A program made the position numbers and the translations under genes. The notes below the pieces were generated by a model, which did not search any database, was not told where the DNA came from, and worked only from the letters and a program-made list of their open reading frames with translations. A stretch of 10,361 nucleotides of DNA from Bacteroidales bacterium (GTDB lineage Bacteria > Bacteroidota > Bacteroidia > Bacteroidales > UBA932). Location of the stretch: contig JAEENZ010000253.1 of NCBI GenBank assembly GCA_016283985.1, positions 1 through 10,361 on the forward strand. Direction: 5' to 3'. Of this stretch, positions 1 through 7,890 are shown piece after piece (the first letter of the stretch is position 1; each line of letters opens with the position of its first letter).

Positions 1-105
1 ACGGGAAAGTCGTACACGACCAGCTCCCTCCCAACTCCCCCAGGGCAGGAATGCAGCAAGGGTCAGAGGTTGTAGCGGTGCGATGTACTAAGCTTTCCCT
101 TTTTT
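1..105 (+). ncRNA. ffs: Small bacterial signal recognition particle RNA (4.5S/SRP RNA)
   Basis: This RNA binds Ffh to form the particle that targets nascent membrane proteins to the translocon. The conserved domain IV tip is visible: a GGAA tetraloop (48-51) is closed by GCA/TGC (45-47 with 52-54), followed by the asymmetric-loop bases CAGG (41-44) and AGCA (55-58) and an outer CCC/GGG pairing (38-40 with 60-62). Further pairings lead to a closing stem: CAAC 32-35 with GTTG 69-72, ACC/GCT 19-25 with AGC/GGT 74-79, GTACA 12-16 with TGTAC 84-88, and GGGAAAG 3-9 with CTTTCCC 93-99. The total of about 100 nt fits the short Alu-less SRP RNA of Gram-negative bacteria. The closing stem begins at base 3, so the RNA is probably complete or nearly so, but its promoter lies outside the window. 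Confidence 0.9.
93..105 (+). terminator. Intrinsic-type end of the SRP RNA
   Basis: The 3' arm of the SRP RNA closing stem (CTTTCCC, 93-99) runs directly into six T residues (100-105), then CG and four more T. The terminal helix of the RNA followed by a U tract can act as an intrinsic terminator. It lies only seven bases before the ATG of the next gene, so either some transcription reads through or the next gene has a promoter inside the SRP RNA gene. Termination is inferred from sequence only. Confidence 0.55.
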
Positions 106-111
106 CGTTTT

Positions 112-1578
112 ATGAAGTCTGATATCATCGTCATTGGAGGAGGAGCGGCCGGTCTTATGGCCGCCTACGGAGCCGCTTCCACGCTCGTGGCCGCTGGTTC
201 CGACGCCTCCGTGCTGCTATTGGAAAAGATGCCCCGCCCCGGGCGCAAGATCATGATTACGGGCAAGGGCCGCTGCAATTTCACGAACGTAAAGGACTGG
301 AACGCCTTCAGCGCCCATATCCGCAGCAAAGCCAACTTCGTAAAACCGGCATTTTACAATCTTACACCCGAGAAACTGATAGAGTTTTTTGATTCCGTAG
401 GCATGCCCTCCGTCGTGGAACGAGGCGACCGAGCCTATCCTTCCTCATACCATTCTACGGACGTGATAGATGCCCTCGTGCGTGCCTGCCAGGGGGTCGG
501 GGTCAAGATCGAGGCGGAAGCCGAAGTCGCCACCTGTCATTCCGACCCAGCCTTCACCATTACCACCACAGACGGCCGTACCTTCACCTGCAGCCGCCTC
601 ATCATCGCCACCGGCGGTCTCTCCTATCCCGGCACAGGCTCCACCGGCGACGGCTACCGCTTCGCCACCGACACCGGCCATACCCTCACCCCTCTCTTCC
701 CCTCCCTCACCGCCCTCGTTCCCCGCGGCTACAAAATCCATGTCAGCGAGCGTTTCCCCCAACCTGCTGACCAGCAACCACTTACGTCCAAGCCTCTGGT
801 ACAAATGCACCAGACGCTTTCCGGTAACACGCTGACTACCAGCGAGATGGCGGAAACACCCCACCATATCGACAGGTCAACGCCACTGACCGAGCTGGGC
901 GAGAAGTTCCAGAACATCCACCTGAAGAACGTGGGGGTGCAGCTGCTGATAGAAGGCACGGTGGCGGACAGCGAATTCGGCGATATCGACTTCACCGACG
1001 GCGGAATCGAAGGGCCGATAGGCTTCCAGCTGAGCCGTAAGGCCGTCAAGGCCATGATAAACGGCTCCCGCGTCAAACTGATCCTCGATCTCAAATCCGG
1101 CATCAGCCTTACCGAACTCACGGCACGCGTGAAGGAACTCTGGATGCAGATAGACAAGGATCCCCGCAGCCGCGGGGTGCGCGAAAAGGAAAAGTGCCGC
1201 ATCCTGCTGGGCAAGCTGATGCCCTGGGAACTCATTCCGGCCTTCACCGCAGCCAATCCGGGCATAATCACTCTGGAGCGCAAGGGCAGGACGGACACCA
1301 AGGTCTGGATTAATCTTCCCACCATAGCCAAGTGCCTGAAGGAGTGGGAGTTCGAGATAGAAGGATACGTTGGATACGAGCGTGCGGTGGTAACCGCAGG
1401 CGGCGTCAGCACGGATGACATAATTGCCAAGACGCTGGAATCCCGCAAAGTGCCCGGGCTCTATTTCTGCGGGGAAGTTCTGGACATGGACTGCGATACG
1501 GGCGGATACAATCTCCACTGCGCCTTCGCCACCGGCCTCCTTGCCGGCCAGTCCGCCGCTAAAAATCTGCTATCCTAG
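112..1578 (+). CDS. HI0933/YhiN-family FAD-dependent flavoprotein (NAD(P)/FAD-dependent oxidoreductase)
   Basis: This is a soluble flavoprotein of the HI0933-like family, often labelled 'aminoacetone oxidase family FAD-binding enzyme'; the substrate is not established. The dinucleotide-binding GGGAAG motif is at residues 9-14, the end of its beta-strand has E38, and the family signature GKGRCNFTN is at 51-59. ATGGLSYPGTGSTGDG lies at 166-181, TAGGV at 428-432, and the C-terminal FAD motif GEVLDMDCDTGGYNL begins near 454. The start fits because the Rossmann strand begins at residue 5. No Shine-Dalgarno precedes it, and the ATG lies seven bases after the SRP RNA T tract. At 488 aa it is longer than the usual 400 or so: about 50 residues (roughly 206-262) lie between LFPSLTALVP and the conserved NIHLKNVGV segment. 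The 3' end overlaps tsaD on the other strand by 20 bases. The family is certain and the function is not. Confidence 0.93.
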   Translation: MKSDIIVIGGGAAGLMAAYGAASTLVAAGSDASVLLLEKMPRPGRKIMITGKGRCNFTNVKDWNAFSAHIRSKANFVKPAFYNLTPEKLIEFFDSVGMPSVVERGDRAYPSSYHSTDVIDALVRACQGVGVKIEAEAEVATCHSDPAFTITTTDGRTFTCSRLIIATGGLSYPGTGSTGDGYRFATDTGHTLTPLFPSLTALVPRGYKIHVSERFPQPADQQPLTSKPLVQMHQTLSGNTLTTSEMAETPHHIDRSTPLTELGEKFQNIHLKNVGVQLLIEGTVADSEFGDIDFTDGGIEGPIGFQLSRKAVKAMINGSRVKLILDLKSGISLTELTARVKELWMQIDKDPRSRGVREKEKCRILLGKLMPWELIPAFTAANPGIITLERKGRTDTKVWINLPTIAKCLKEWEFEIEGYVGYERAVVTAGGVSTDDIIAKTLESRKVPGLYFCGEVLDMDCDTGGYNLHCAFATGLLAGQSAAKNLLS

Positions 1579-2578
1579 ATACCGGAGCGACATCCAGTGA
1601 TGTGCGTTCGCCGGCGAGATAATGATAGTAACCTGCGATGGCGATCATCGCGGCATTGTCCGTAGTGAACTTGAATTCAGGAAGATAGGTATTCCATCCG
1701 CGCTTGCGCCCTTCGGAAACGATACGGTCGCGAAGCCCGCTGTTGGCCGAAACGCCACCGCCTATGGTTATCTCGCGGATGCCCGTCTGCTTTGCGGCCT
1801 TTATCAACTTGTCCATCAGGATGTCGATCAGCGTCTTCTGGAACGAAGCGCAAATATCCTCCTTGTTCTTTTCCATGAAATCCGGATCCTTCGCAATCTC
1901 GTCCCGAACAAAATACAATAGCGAAGTCTTGATGCCGCTGAAACTGTAGTCCAGTCCGGGAATATGCGGCTTTGCGAACTTAAAGCGTTCAGGATCACCG
2001 AGTTTGGCCAGTCGGTCGATCACCGGCCCGCCGGGATAGCCCAGCCCCATCATCTTGGAGCACTTGTCGAAAGCCTCGCCGACTGCATCGTCTATGGTCT
2101 GGCCCAGTATCTCGAAATCGAGGGGAGAATTCACCTTAACTATCTGGGAGTTGCCCCCGGAAACAAGAAGGCAGAGATAAGGGAAGGACGGCTGCACCAC
2201 GGGCTTGTCCTTCTGCTTCACGAATCCTGCAAGAATGTGCCCCTGCAGATGATTCACCTCGACGATGGGAATGTCCAGCGCCAGGCCGAGGGCCTTGGCG
2301 AAAGAAGTGCCTACCAGCAGAGACCCCAGCAATCCGGGGCCACGGGTGAATGCTATTGCTGTCAGGTCGGAGGCGGAGATACCGGCTCTGGAAAGAGCCT
2401 CGCTGACCACGGGAACGATGTTCTGCTCATGCGCACGAGATGCCAGCTCGGGCACCACGCCGCCATAGGCCTTGTGGACATCCTGGCTGGCGATCACGTT
2501 AGACAACAGCCATCCGTCGGAGATGACCGCCGCGGAAGTGTCGTCGCAAGAAGACTCTATTCCTAAAATAATGTCCAT
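1559..2578 (-). CDS. tsaD: tRNA N6-adenosine threonylcarbamoyltransferase, TsaD (Gcp/YgjD/Kae1 family)
   Basis: TsaD is the catalytic subunit that transfers the threonylcarbamoyl group from TC-AMP to A37 of ANN-decoding tRNAs, giving t6A, in complex with TsaB and TsaE. With the start chosen here the protein has 339 residues, normal for the family. The ASKHA-fold N-terminus reads MDIILGIESSCDDTS. The metal-binding His pair is H110 and H114 in NHLQGHILAG, VSGGNSQIV follows, GGGVSANSGLR lies near the C-terminus, and the metal ligand Asp is D307 in FTTDNAAMIA. An upstream in-frame ATG at 2596 would add six residues (MLKTGE). The 2578 start is preferred because homologues begin just before the ILGIESSCDD strand, and because a candidate -7 box at 2598-2605 would place the transcript start near 2591, downstream of that ATG. 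The gene is convergent with the flavoprotein gene and divergent from tamB. TsaB and TsaE are not in the window. Confidence 0.97.
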   Translation of the reverse strand: MDIILGIESSCDDTSAAVISDGWLLSNVIASQDVHKAYGGVVPELASRAHEQNIVPVVSEALSRAGISASDLTAIAFTRGPGLLGSLLVGTSFAKALGLALDIPIVEVNHLQGHILAGFVKQKDKPVVQPSFPYLCLLVSGGNSQIVKVNSPLDFEILGQTIDDAVGEAFDKCSKMMGLGYPGGPVIDRLAKLGDPERFKFAKPHIPGLDYSFSGIKTSLLYFVRDEIAKDPDFMEKNKEDICASFQKTLIDILMDKLIKAAKQTGIREITIGGGVSANSGLRDRIVSEGRKRGWNTYLPEFKFTTDNAAMIAIAGYYHYLAGERTSLDVAPVSRIADF

Positions 2579-2597
2579 TTCACCGGTTTTGAGCATG

Positions 2598-2605
2598 CAA
2601 ATTTA
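2598..2605 (-). promoter_or_regulatory. Candidate Bacteroidota -7 box for tsaD
   Basis: Read on the minus strand this is TAAATTTG, an exact match to the Bacteroidota primary-sigma -7 consensus TAnnTTTG. It sits about 20 bases upstream of the preferred tsaD ATG, which would give a 5' leader of roughly a dozen bases. No clear TTTG -33 element is present at the usual 19-21 base spacing, so the call rests on the -7 box and its position alone. Confidence 0.4.
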
Positions 2606-2617
2606 AGCATTATTTCT

Positions 2618-2625
2618 TATTTTTG
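2618..2625 (+). promoter_or_regulatory. Candidate Bacteroidota -7 box for the tamB operon
   Basis: TATTTTTG is an exact match to TAnnTTTG on the plus strand and would start transcription near 2632, just ahead of the tamB reading frame. The nearest TTTG-like element (2587-2591) is about 26 bases upstream, wider than the usual spacing. The box lies only 12 bases from the oppositely oriented tsaD box, so the two promoters would overlap. Weak but well placed. Confidence 0.4.
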
Positions 2626-2699
2626 TAGATTAGAATAATTGTGCGCATACGAAAAGGAACCCTGACATAGCCGCCCGGATCTTCGGATTCATAGTACTG

Positions 2700-5600
2700 T
2701 TGCTGGCAACGGCAGCGGTGGCCGTGCAGTCGCCCGAAGTGCAGTCCAGGCTGGTCCGGGAGCTTCTCGCGCGCAAGACCGGCAAGCTCGACGGAAGGAT
2801 TGAGTTCTCTTCCGTCAACATACAGGCACCCGGCACCATCGCCCTGACGGACGTGCTGATCCTGGACAAGAATCCTTACCAGGACGATCTGGGCACAGGC
2901 AACACCGTCTGCGACACCATCCTCTTCGCAAAGGAAGTCAAGGGCACGGTCTCCACCGGGATGCTGCTGAAGAAGAAGGGCCTGCACCTTAACAGGGTGG
3001 AGGTCAAAGACGCCGAGTTCTTCCTTGCCATGGAGCCGGACGCCCCCGATGGAATGAACATAACCAGGGTATTAGGCGATGGAATGAAGGACTCCACATC
3101 TACCGGCTTCCCCATCACCATAGCAAAAATCTACGGGCAGAACGTCCGTTACAGGATGTCCGAGTTCAGGAAGGAGCCCAAGCCGTGTGCACCCAATGCC
3201 ATCAATTACGACAATCTGGACGCCCGCGTCAGCACCCTGACCGCACACAACCTGAACGTCAAGGGAAGCAAGGTCTCCTTGACGGTAGATAATGCCGACA
3301 TTGTCGAGAAGTGCGGGGCCGATGCCAAGGTCAGCATGAAGATGACCGTCGACCGCGACTTTATCCAGTTCCGCGACATCCACATCGTCGACGGCACCAC
3401 GGACCTGCACGCACCCTTGTATTCGATGACTCCCTCGAAACCGAAGGCCTACAAGGATTATTGCAAAGCAGTGCGCATGCGCCTGAAGGTTGCCAAGGGG
3501 AGCATCGTGTCGTCGGAAACCATCTCCAAGTTTTCTCTCGGCAGTCTGGACGGCATGGACTTCCTCCTGAAAGTGGATGAAGCGGATGCCAGCGGATACG
3601 TCAGCGACCTGAACATATCCAAACTGCGTTTCACCGACCTCTACGGAGGAGTCCGGGGGGATGCATCCTGCCGCATCACCGGAATCACGCTTACGGATGA
3701 CATGCTGCTGGATGCCAGGATCGACAAACTCGATTTCACGACGGAAGGAGCCGGCAAGTTCGCCGGCAGGATGACCGGGAAACAGGTGAATATCGACAAG
3801 TATGCCAAGGGCCAGAAACTGTCGTTCACCGGCAAGGCCAAAGGCACTTTGAATAATCTGGCGGCCACGGGCAGCATCAAGTGCGGCAAGGGCGTCGCAG
3901 ATGCCGACCTCAGGATCGCCAACATGACCGACAAGGCCAAAGGCATGGAGGTCGGGGGCACGGTCAAGACCCGCAACCTGGAACTGGGCAAAATAATCGA
4001 CATGGATCTTTTCGGCGACGTCACCGCAAATACGGGATTCAAGGCTGTAATCGATAAGGACAACGTCTCCGTCAGGGTGGATTCATTGCTTGTCGACCGT
4101 CTGGGACTTCACGGATATGACTATACCGGCATAGCAGCTGCCGGAACCTACTCCGACAACGCCTTCGACGGCAAGATAATCTGTGCAGATCCCAACCTCA
4201 ACTTCATCTTCCAGGGTATCTTCAACCTGTCCCCCAAGACAAAGAACGCCCTTTACAAGTTCTCCGCGAACGTGGGATACGCCGACCTCGAGGCACTTAA
4301 GCTCGACACGCGCGGAGGCACGTCCAAAGTATCCGCCGAACTCAGCGCCAACCTGATGAAGATCCCCCGCGGCGACCTGCTCGGAGACTTCAACATATAT
4401 GACCTTACCCTCGAGAACGACAACGGAGTCAAATACATAGGCGACATTTACGCCGGGTCCCACACTACCGGCAACGTCAGCCGCGCCCAGATCAATTCGA
4501 GCTTCCTGGATGCGGGATACGTAGGAAACCGGAGCATGCTGGATCTCGTCAACGACATCCAGGCCATTACCACACGCAGGGAACTGCCGGCACTGTACAG
4601 CCACAAAAACAAGGACAAGGGAGATCCGAACGCCAACTACGACATCTCGGTCGATTTCCACGACAGCAGGGACATCCTTTCATTCCTCAAACCGGGAATG
4701 TATGTCTCCGACTCCACGAAGATAGACATACGCATGGCCAACGGGGACCTTTCGGGCATAATCCACTCTTCGAGGCTCGCCTACATGACCAATTACCTCC
4801 GTGGCCTGGACATCATCCTGGACAATCAGGGTGGCAGCCTGAATGCATCCGTCCTGACCGATGAGTTCCGAATGGGCCAGATAGGATTCGTCAACAGCGC
4901 ACTGATCGCGTTCGCCCAGAGCAACGGATTCTTCCTGAGTTTCCACTACGACAACATCTCCGGCATGGACAACGTGGGAGAGCTCTATCTGGCAGGCAAC
5001 ATCGACCGGGATGCTTCCGACACCCTGACCGTGCATGCCAAGCCACTGTCTTCATACGTCCGTTTCGAGGATTCCCAGTGGGAACTCGCCGAATCGGATG
5101 TCATCTACAGGTCCGGAGAAGCCAGTTTTAACAACTTCTCCATTTATAACGGGGACCAGGCGATAAGGATAAACGGAGGCATTTCCCTTTCCAAGAAGGA
5201 CACCCTTACCATCGGCATAGACAAGGTGGACATGGACATAATCAACCATTTCACCGGCAAGGATTACGGTTTCGGCGGACGCACGTCCGGCCGGGCCATC
5301 CTGTCTTCTCCTCTTAATGGAGACGTGATGGGCCTCGTCAACCTTTCATGCGATTCCCTTGCCGTCGGAGGAGAGAATGCCGGATCGCTCCGCATGGCGC
5401 TGGCATGGGACAAGGCTCAGGACAAGGTCAGTGCGTTCATCCGCGACATAAACGGAGAACTGGACGCACTCAACGTCAAGGCGAATTACGCCATCTCGAA
5501 GAAGCATCTGGATGCCACTGCCGTCGCCGACGGCCTTCAGCTCGCCCTTCTCTCCCCCATCCTGCCCGAGGCACTCACGGACCTTGGAGGTAGCCTCAAC

Positions 5601-7190
5601 GGCAGTTTCAAGGCCACCGGCAAGCTGGACAGCCTCTCTCTCAGCAGCACGGACGCAAGGATCGAGGGCGGAATGCTGACCGTGGGTTACACCGGTGTAG
5701 ACTACAAGCTCGGTGGGCCTTTCTATCTTGACGGCCAGGGTCTCCACTTCGACAATTTCAGCATCACCGATCCGGAAGGCGGCTTCGGAATCCTCAACGG
5801 AGGCCTGCTGTTCAGCAACCTCAAGGACTTCCGTCTGGATACGGACCTCGCCCTCAACAACCTGATGCTCTTCGGCAACAAGAGCGGAAGCATCTACGGC
5901 GACCTCTTCGTCAGCGGGGATGCATACCTGAACGGTCCGCTGGATGCGATAGACCTGAACGCCGACATCTACACCAACAAGGCCGGGACCATGCACGTGT
6001 CCCTTGGCGGAGCCTCATCCGCCAGCGTCGGCGACCTGCTGACCTTCACGGACCACACGGAAATCGAGATAGATCCCTACGAGGAGATGCTCCGCGAGAT
6101 CCTGCAGCAAGCGGCCACCCAGAAGCAGAGTTCCACCTCGAACTTCACCGCACACGCACGCATAAACGCAACGTCCGACCTGGAGGCCGTGCTTGAACTC
6201 GACAACACCGGCGACAACTTCCTCACAGCCCGCGGATCCGGTCTCCTGGTTATGGAGATGAACTCAGCCCGCAAGCTGCTGGACGTAACCGGAGACTACA
6301 ACATCTCCAACGGCAAATATCACTTCGCCCTGCCCGGCATAGTCAGCAAGAACTTCAACATCGAAAACGGCAGCAGCATCAAGTTCGGAGGCGACGTGAT
6401 GAACAGCGAACTGGACATCAACGCGACCTACACCCTGCGTACGTCCATAAACCGCCTCCTGGCGGATACCTCTTCCGTTGCAACCCGCCGTACGGTCAAC
6501 TGCGGCATCAGGATCAGCGACAAGCTGAGCTCCCCGAAGGTCGACTTCTCCATCGACATACCCGACCTCGACCCGACCACCAAATCAGAAGTTGAAAGCG
6601 CCCTGAATACGGAGGACAAGGTGCAGAAGCAGTTCCTGTCGCTGGTGATAACGGGATCCTTCCTCGAAAGCGAGCAGTCCGGCATCGTCAACAACACAAA
6701 TCTCGTGTTCTCCAATGTCAGCGAGGTGATGTCCAGGCAGCTGAGCAACCTGTTGAACCGCATGGACATACCCGTCGACCTGGGCGTGGGCTATCAGCAG
6801 AATGCCAGCGGCACCGACCTCTACGACGTGTCGGTGAGTACCGAACTGTTCGACAACCGCGTGGAAGTGCGGGGCTCCTTCGGCAACCGGCAGTACAGCA
6901 CCACCACAAACCCTAACGGCGACATGGTGGGCGACCTAGACATAGACGTCAAGCTCGACAAGCCCGGCGAGCTGCGCCTCAACCTATTCTCGCATTCGGC
7001 GGATGAATACACCAGCTACCTGGATTACTCCCAGCGTAACGGCGTGGGTATCACCTACCAGAGGGAATTCAACAAATGGAAGGACTTCTGGAGGAGCCTG
7101 TTCATAAGCAGGAGGAAACGCCAGGAACTGAACCGCGAGGCCAGCCTCAACGAAGAGAAACAGACAATTACGATCGAAGGCGATGAATAA
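2700..7190 (+). CDS. tamB: TamB-like translocation and assembly module protein (AsmA/TamB, DUF490 C-terminal domain)
   Basis: TamB proteins are anchored in the inner membrane and span the periplasm as a long beta-taco groove. They work with Omp85-family partners in outer-membrane assembly and are linked to lipid transport between membranes. The protein has 1,496 residues from the TTG given here. The bulk is beta-rich with repeated ITD/GxLxG-type strands. The last 450 or so residues form the TamB/DUF490 domain, including QLSNLLNRMDIPVDLGVGYQ (near 1346) and FDNRVEVRGSFGN (near 1385). The tail is basic, then acidic. The start is unresolved: TTG 2700 is the first ATG/GTG/TTG in frame, yet the codons before it (2679-2699, IFGFIVL) belong to the hydrophobic anchor. 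The true start is therefore probably upstream, through a -1 shift from GTG 2641 or a non-standard codon such as ATA 2667. It overlaps the next gene by 8 bases. No TamA-like partner is in the window. Confidence 0.9.
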   Translation: MLATAAVAVQSPEVQSRLVRELLARKTGKLDGRIEFSSVNIQAPGTIALTDVLILDKNPYQDDLGTGNTVCDTILFAKEVKGTVSTGMLLKKKGLHLNRVEVKDAEFFLAMEPDAPDGMNITRVLGDGMKDSTSTGFPITIAKIYGQNVRYRMSEFRKEPKPCAPNAINYDNLDARVSTLTAHNLNVKGSKVSLTVDNADIVEKCGADAKVSMKMTVDRDFIQFRDIHIVDGTTDLHAPLYSMTPSKPKAYKDYCKAVRMRLKVAKGSIVSSETISKFSLGSLDGMDFLLKVDEADASGYVSDLNISKLRFTDLYGGVRGDASCRITGITLTDDMLLDARIDKLDFTTEGAGKFAGRMTGKQVNIDKYAKGQKLSFTGKAKGTLNNLAATGSIKCGKGVADADLRIANMTDKAKGMEVGGTVKTRNLELGKIIDMDLFGDVTANTGFKAVIDKDNVSVRVDSLLVDRLGLHGYDYTGIAAAGTYSDNAFDGKIICADPNLNFIFQGIFNLSPKTKNALYKFSANVGYADLEALKLDTRGGTSKVSAELSANLMKIPRGDLLGDFNIYDLTLENDNGVKYIGDIYAGSHTTGNVSRAQINSSFLDAGYVGNRSMLDLVNDIQAITTRRELPALYSHKNKDKGDPNANYDISVDFHDSRDILSFLKPGMYVSDSTKIDIRMANGDLSGIIHSSRLAYMTNYLRGLDIILDNQGGSLNASVLTDEFRMGQIGFVNSALIAFAQSNGFFLSFHYDNISGMDNVGELYLAGNIDRDASDTLTVHAKPLSSYVRFEDSQWELAESDVIYRSGEASFNNFSIYNGDQAIRINGGISLSKKDTLTIGIDKVDMDIINHFTGKDYGFGGRTSGRAILSSPLNGDVMGLVNLSCDSLAVGGENAGSLRMALAWDKAQDKVSAFIRDINGELDALNVKANYAISKKHLDATAVADGLQLALLSPILPEALTDLGGSLNGSFKATGKLDSLSLSSTDARIEGGMLTVGYTGVDYKLGGPFYLDGQGLHFDNFSITDPEGGFGILNGGLLFSNLKDFRLDTDLALNNLMLFGNKSGSIYGDLFVSGDAYLNGPLDAIDLNADIYTNKAGTMHVSLGGASSASVGDLLTFTDHTEIEIDPYEEMLREILQQAATQKQSSTSNFTAHARINATSDLEAVLELDNTGDNFLTARGSGLLVMEMNSARKLLDVTGDYNISNGKYHFALPGIVSKNFNIENGSSIKFGGDVMNSELDINATYTLRTSINRLLADTSSVATRRTVNCGIRISDKLSSPKVDFSIDIPDLDPTTKSEVESALNTEDKVQKQFLSLVITGSFLESEQSGIVNNTNLVFSNVSEVMSRQLSNLLNRMDIPVDLGVGYQQNASGTDLYDVSVSTELFDNRVEVRGSFGNRQYSTTTNPNGDMVGDLDIDVKLDKPGELRLNLFSHSADEYTSYLDYSQRNGVGITYQREFNKWKDFWRSLFISRRKRQELNREASLNEEKQTITIEGDE

Positions 7191-7890
7191 AGGAAAACTA
7201 TATCTGATTCCCTCGCCGCTCGGGGATTATGATCCGGCGGAGGTGATTCCCGCAGGCACCCTGAACGTGCTGAAAGGGATAAAGACCTTCGTGGTGGAGG
7301 AGACGCGGACGGCCCGCAGATACCTCTCCGCAGCGGGCCTGAAGGGGCACATTGCGGAGCTGGAATTCCACGAACTCAATGAGCACACCGCCCCCGCGGA
7401 AGTCGATAAGCTGACAGCATTGTTCGACAGTGGGGACGTGGGGCTGATTTCCGAGGCGGGGCTTCCTGCGGTGGCCGATCCGGGGGCCGCACTGGTGGCG
7501 CTATGCCACCGACACGGCATCGCCGTGGTGCCGCTCGCGGGTCCGTCTTCGCTGATGCTGGCGCTGATGGCGTCGGGGCTCGACGGGCAGAGTTTCGCCT
7601 TCCGGGGATACCTTCCCGCGAAGACGGACGAGCGGCGTGCGGCCATCCGCAGATGCGAAAAGGATTCCGCCGCCCTGCACCAGAGCCAGATCTTCATCGA
7701 AACCCCCTATCGCAACGATTCGCTTCTCGCAGACCTTCTGGATCAGCTCTCCCCCACCACCCGCCTCTGCATCGCCGCGGACATCACCCTGCCGGACGCA
7801 TTCATCCGCACCGACACAGTCGCCTCCTGGCGCAAGAATAAACCCGTTATTGGAAAGAGACCATGCGTATTCATAATACTGGCACGATAG
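7183..7890 (+). CDS. RsmI-like SAM-dependent methyltransferase (tetrapyrrole methylase fold)
   Basis: This 235-residue protein has the tetrapyrrole-methylase fold of RsmI, the 16S rRNA C1402 2'-O-methyltransferase. Visible motifs are LIPSPLGD (8-15), VVEETRTARRYL (37-48, matching the VEDTR region of RsmI), LISEAGLPAVADPGA (near 89-103, matching SDAGTP.I.DPG), PLAGPSSLMLALMASGL (near 118-134) and FRGYLPAK. The SEAG form and the KRPCVFII end resemble a second RsmI-like paralogue that I recall in Bacteroidota genomes rather than RsmI itself, so I do not assign rsmI or a target nucleotide. The ATG lies inside the last codons of tamB (ATGAATAA, 8-base overlap), which suggests coupled translation. 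The last 28 bases are shared with folB in another frame. Fold confidence is high; the exact substrate is unknown. Confidence 0.9.
   Translation: MNKGKLYLIPSPLGDYDPAEVIPAGTLNVLKGIKTFVVEETRTARRYLSAAGLKGHIAELEFHELNEHTAPAEVDKLTALFDSGDVGLISEAGLPAVADPGAALVALCHRHGIAVVPLAGPSSLMLALMASGLDGQSFAFRGYLPAKTDERRAAIRRCEKDSAALHQSQIFIETPYRNDSLLADLLDQLSPTTRLCIAADITLPDAFIRTDTVASWRKNKPVIGKRPCVFIILAR

Noticed and set aside
445..867. Long open frames on both strands inside the flavoprotein gene
   Set aside because: They have Pro/Ser- or Gly/Glu-rich low-complexity translations with no motif and lie opposite or out of frame with a gene of clear family membership; they are shadows of GC-rich coding DNA.
2610..2987. 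Minus-strand open frame between tsaD and tamB that could be a small gene
   Set aside because: Most of it lies antisense to the tamB start, it runs through the candidate promoter region, and its translation has no recognisable features.
3047..3085. Repeated GATGGAATGAA within tamB
   Set aside because: It is a short two-copy match encoding similar DGM residues in a beta-repeat protein, with no sign of an element or duplication beyond 11 bases.
5346..5996. Minus-strand open frame of 216 codons inside tamB
   Set aside because: It has no recognisable motif, no start context, and sits within the continuous TamB reading frame; GC-rich DNA commonly leaves such frames open.
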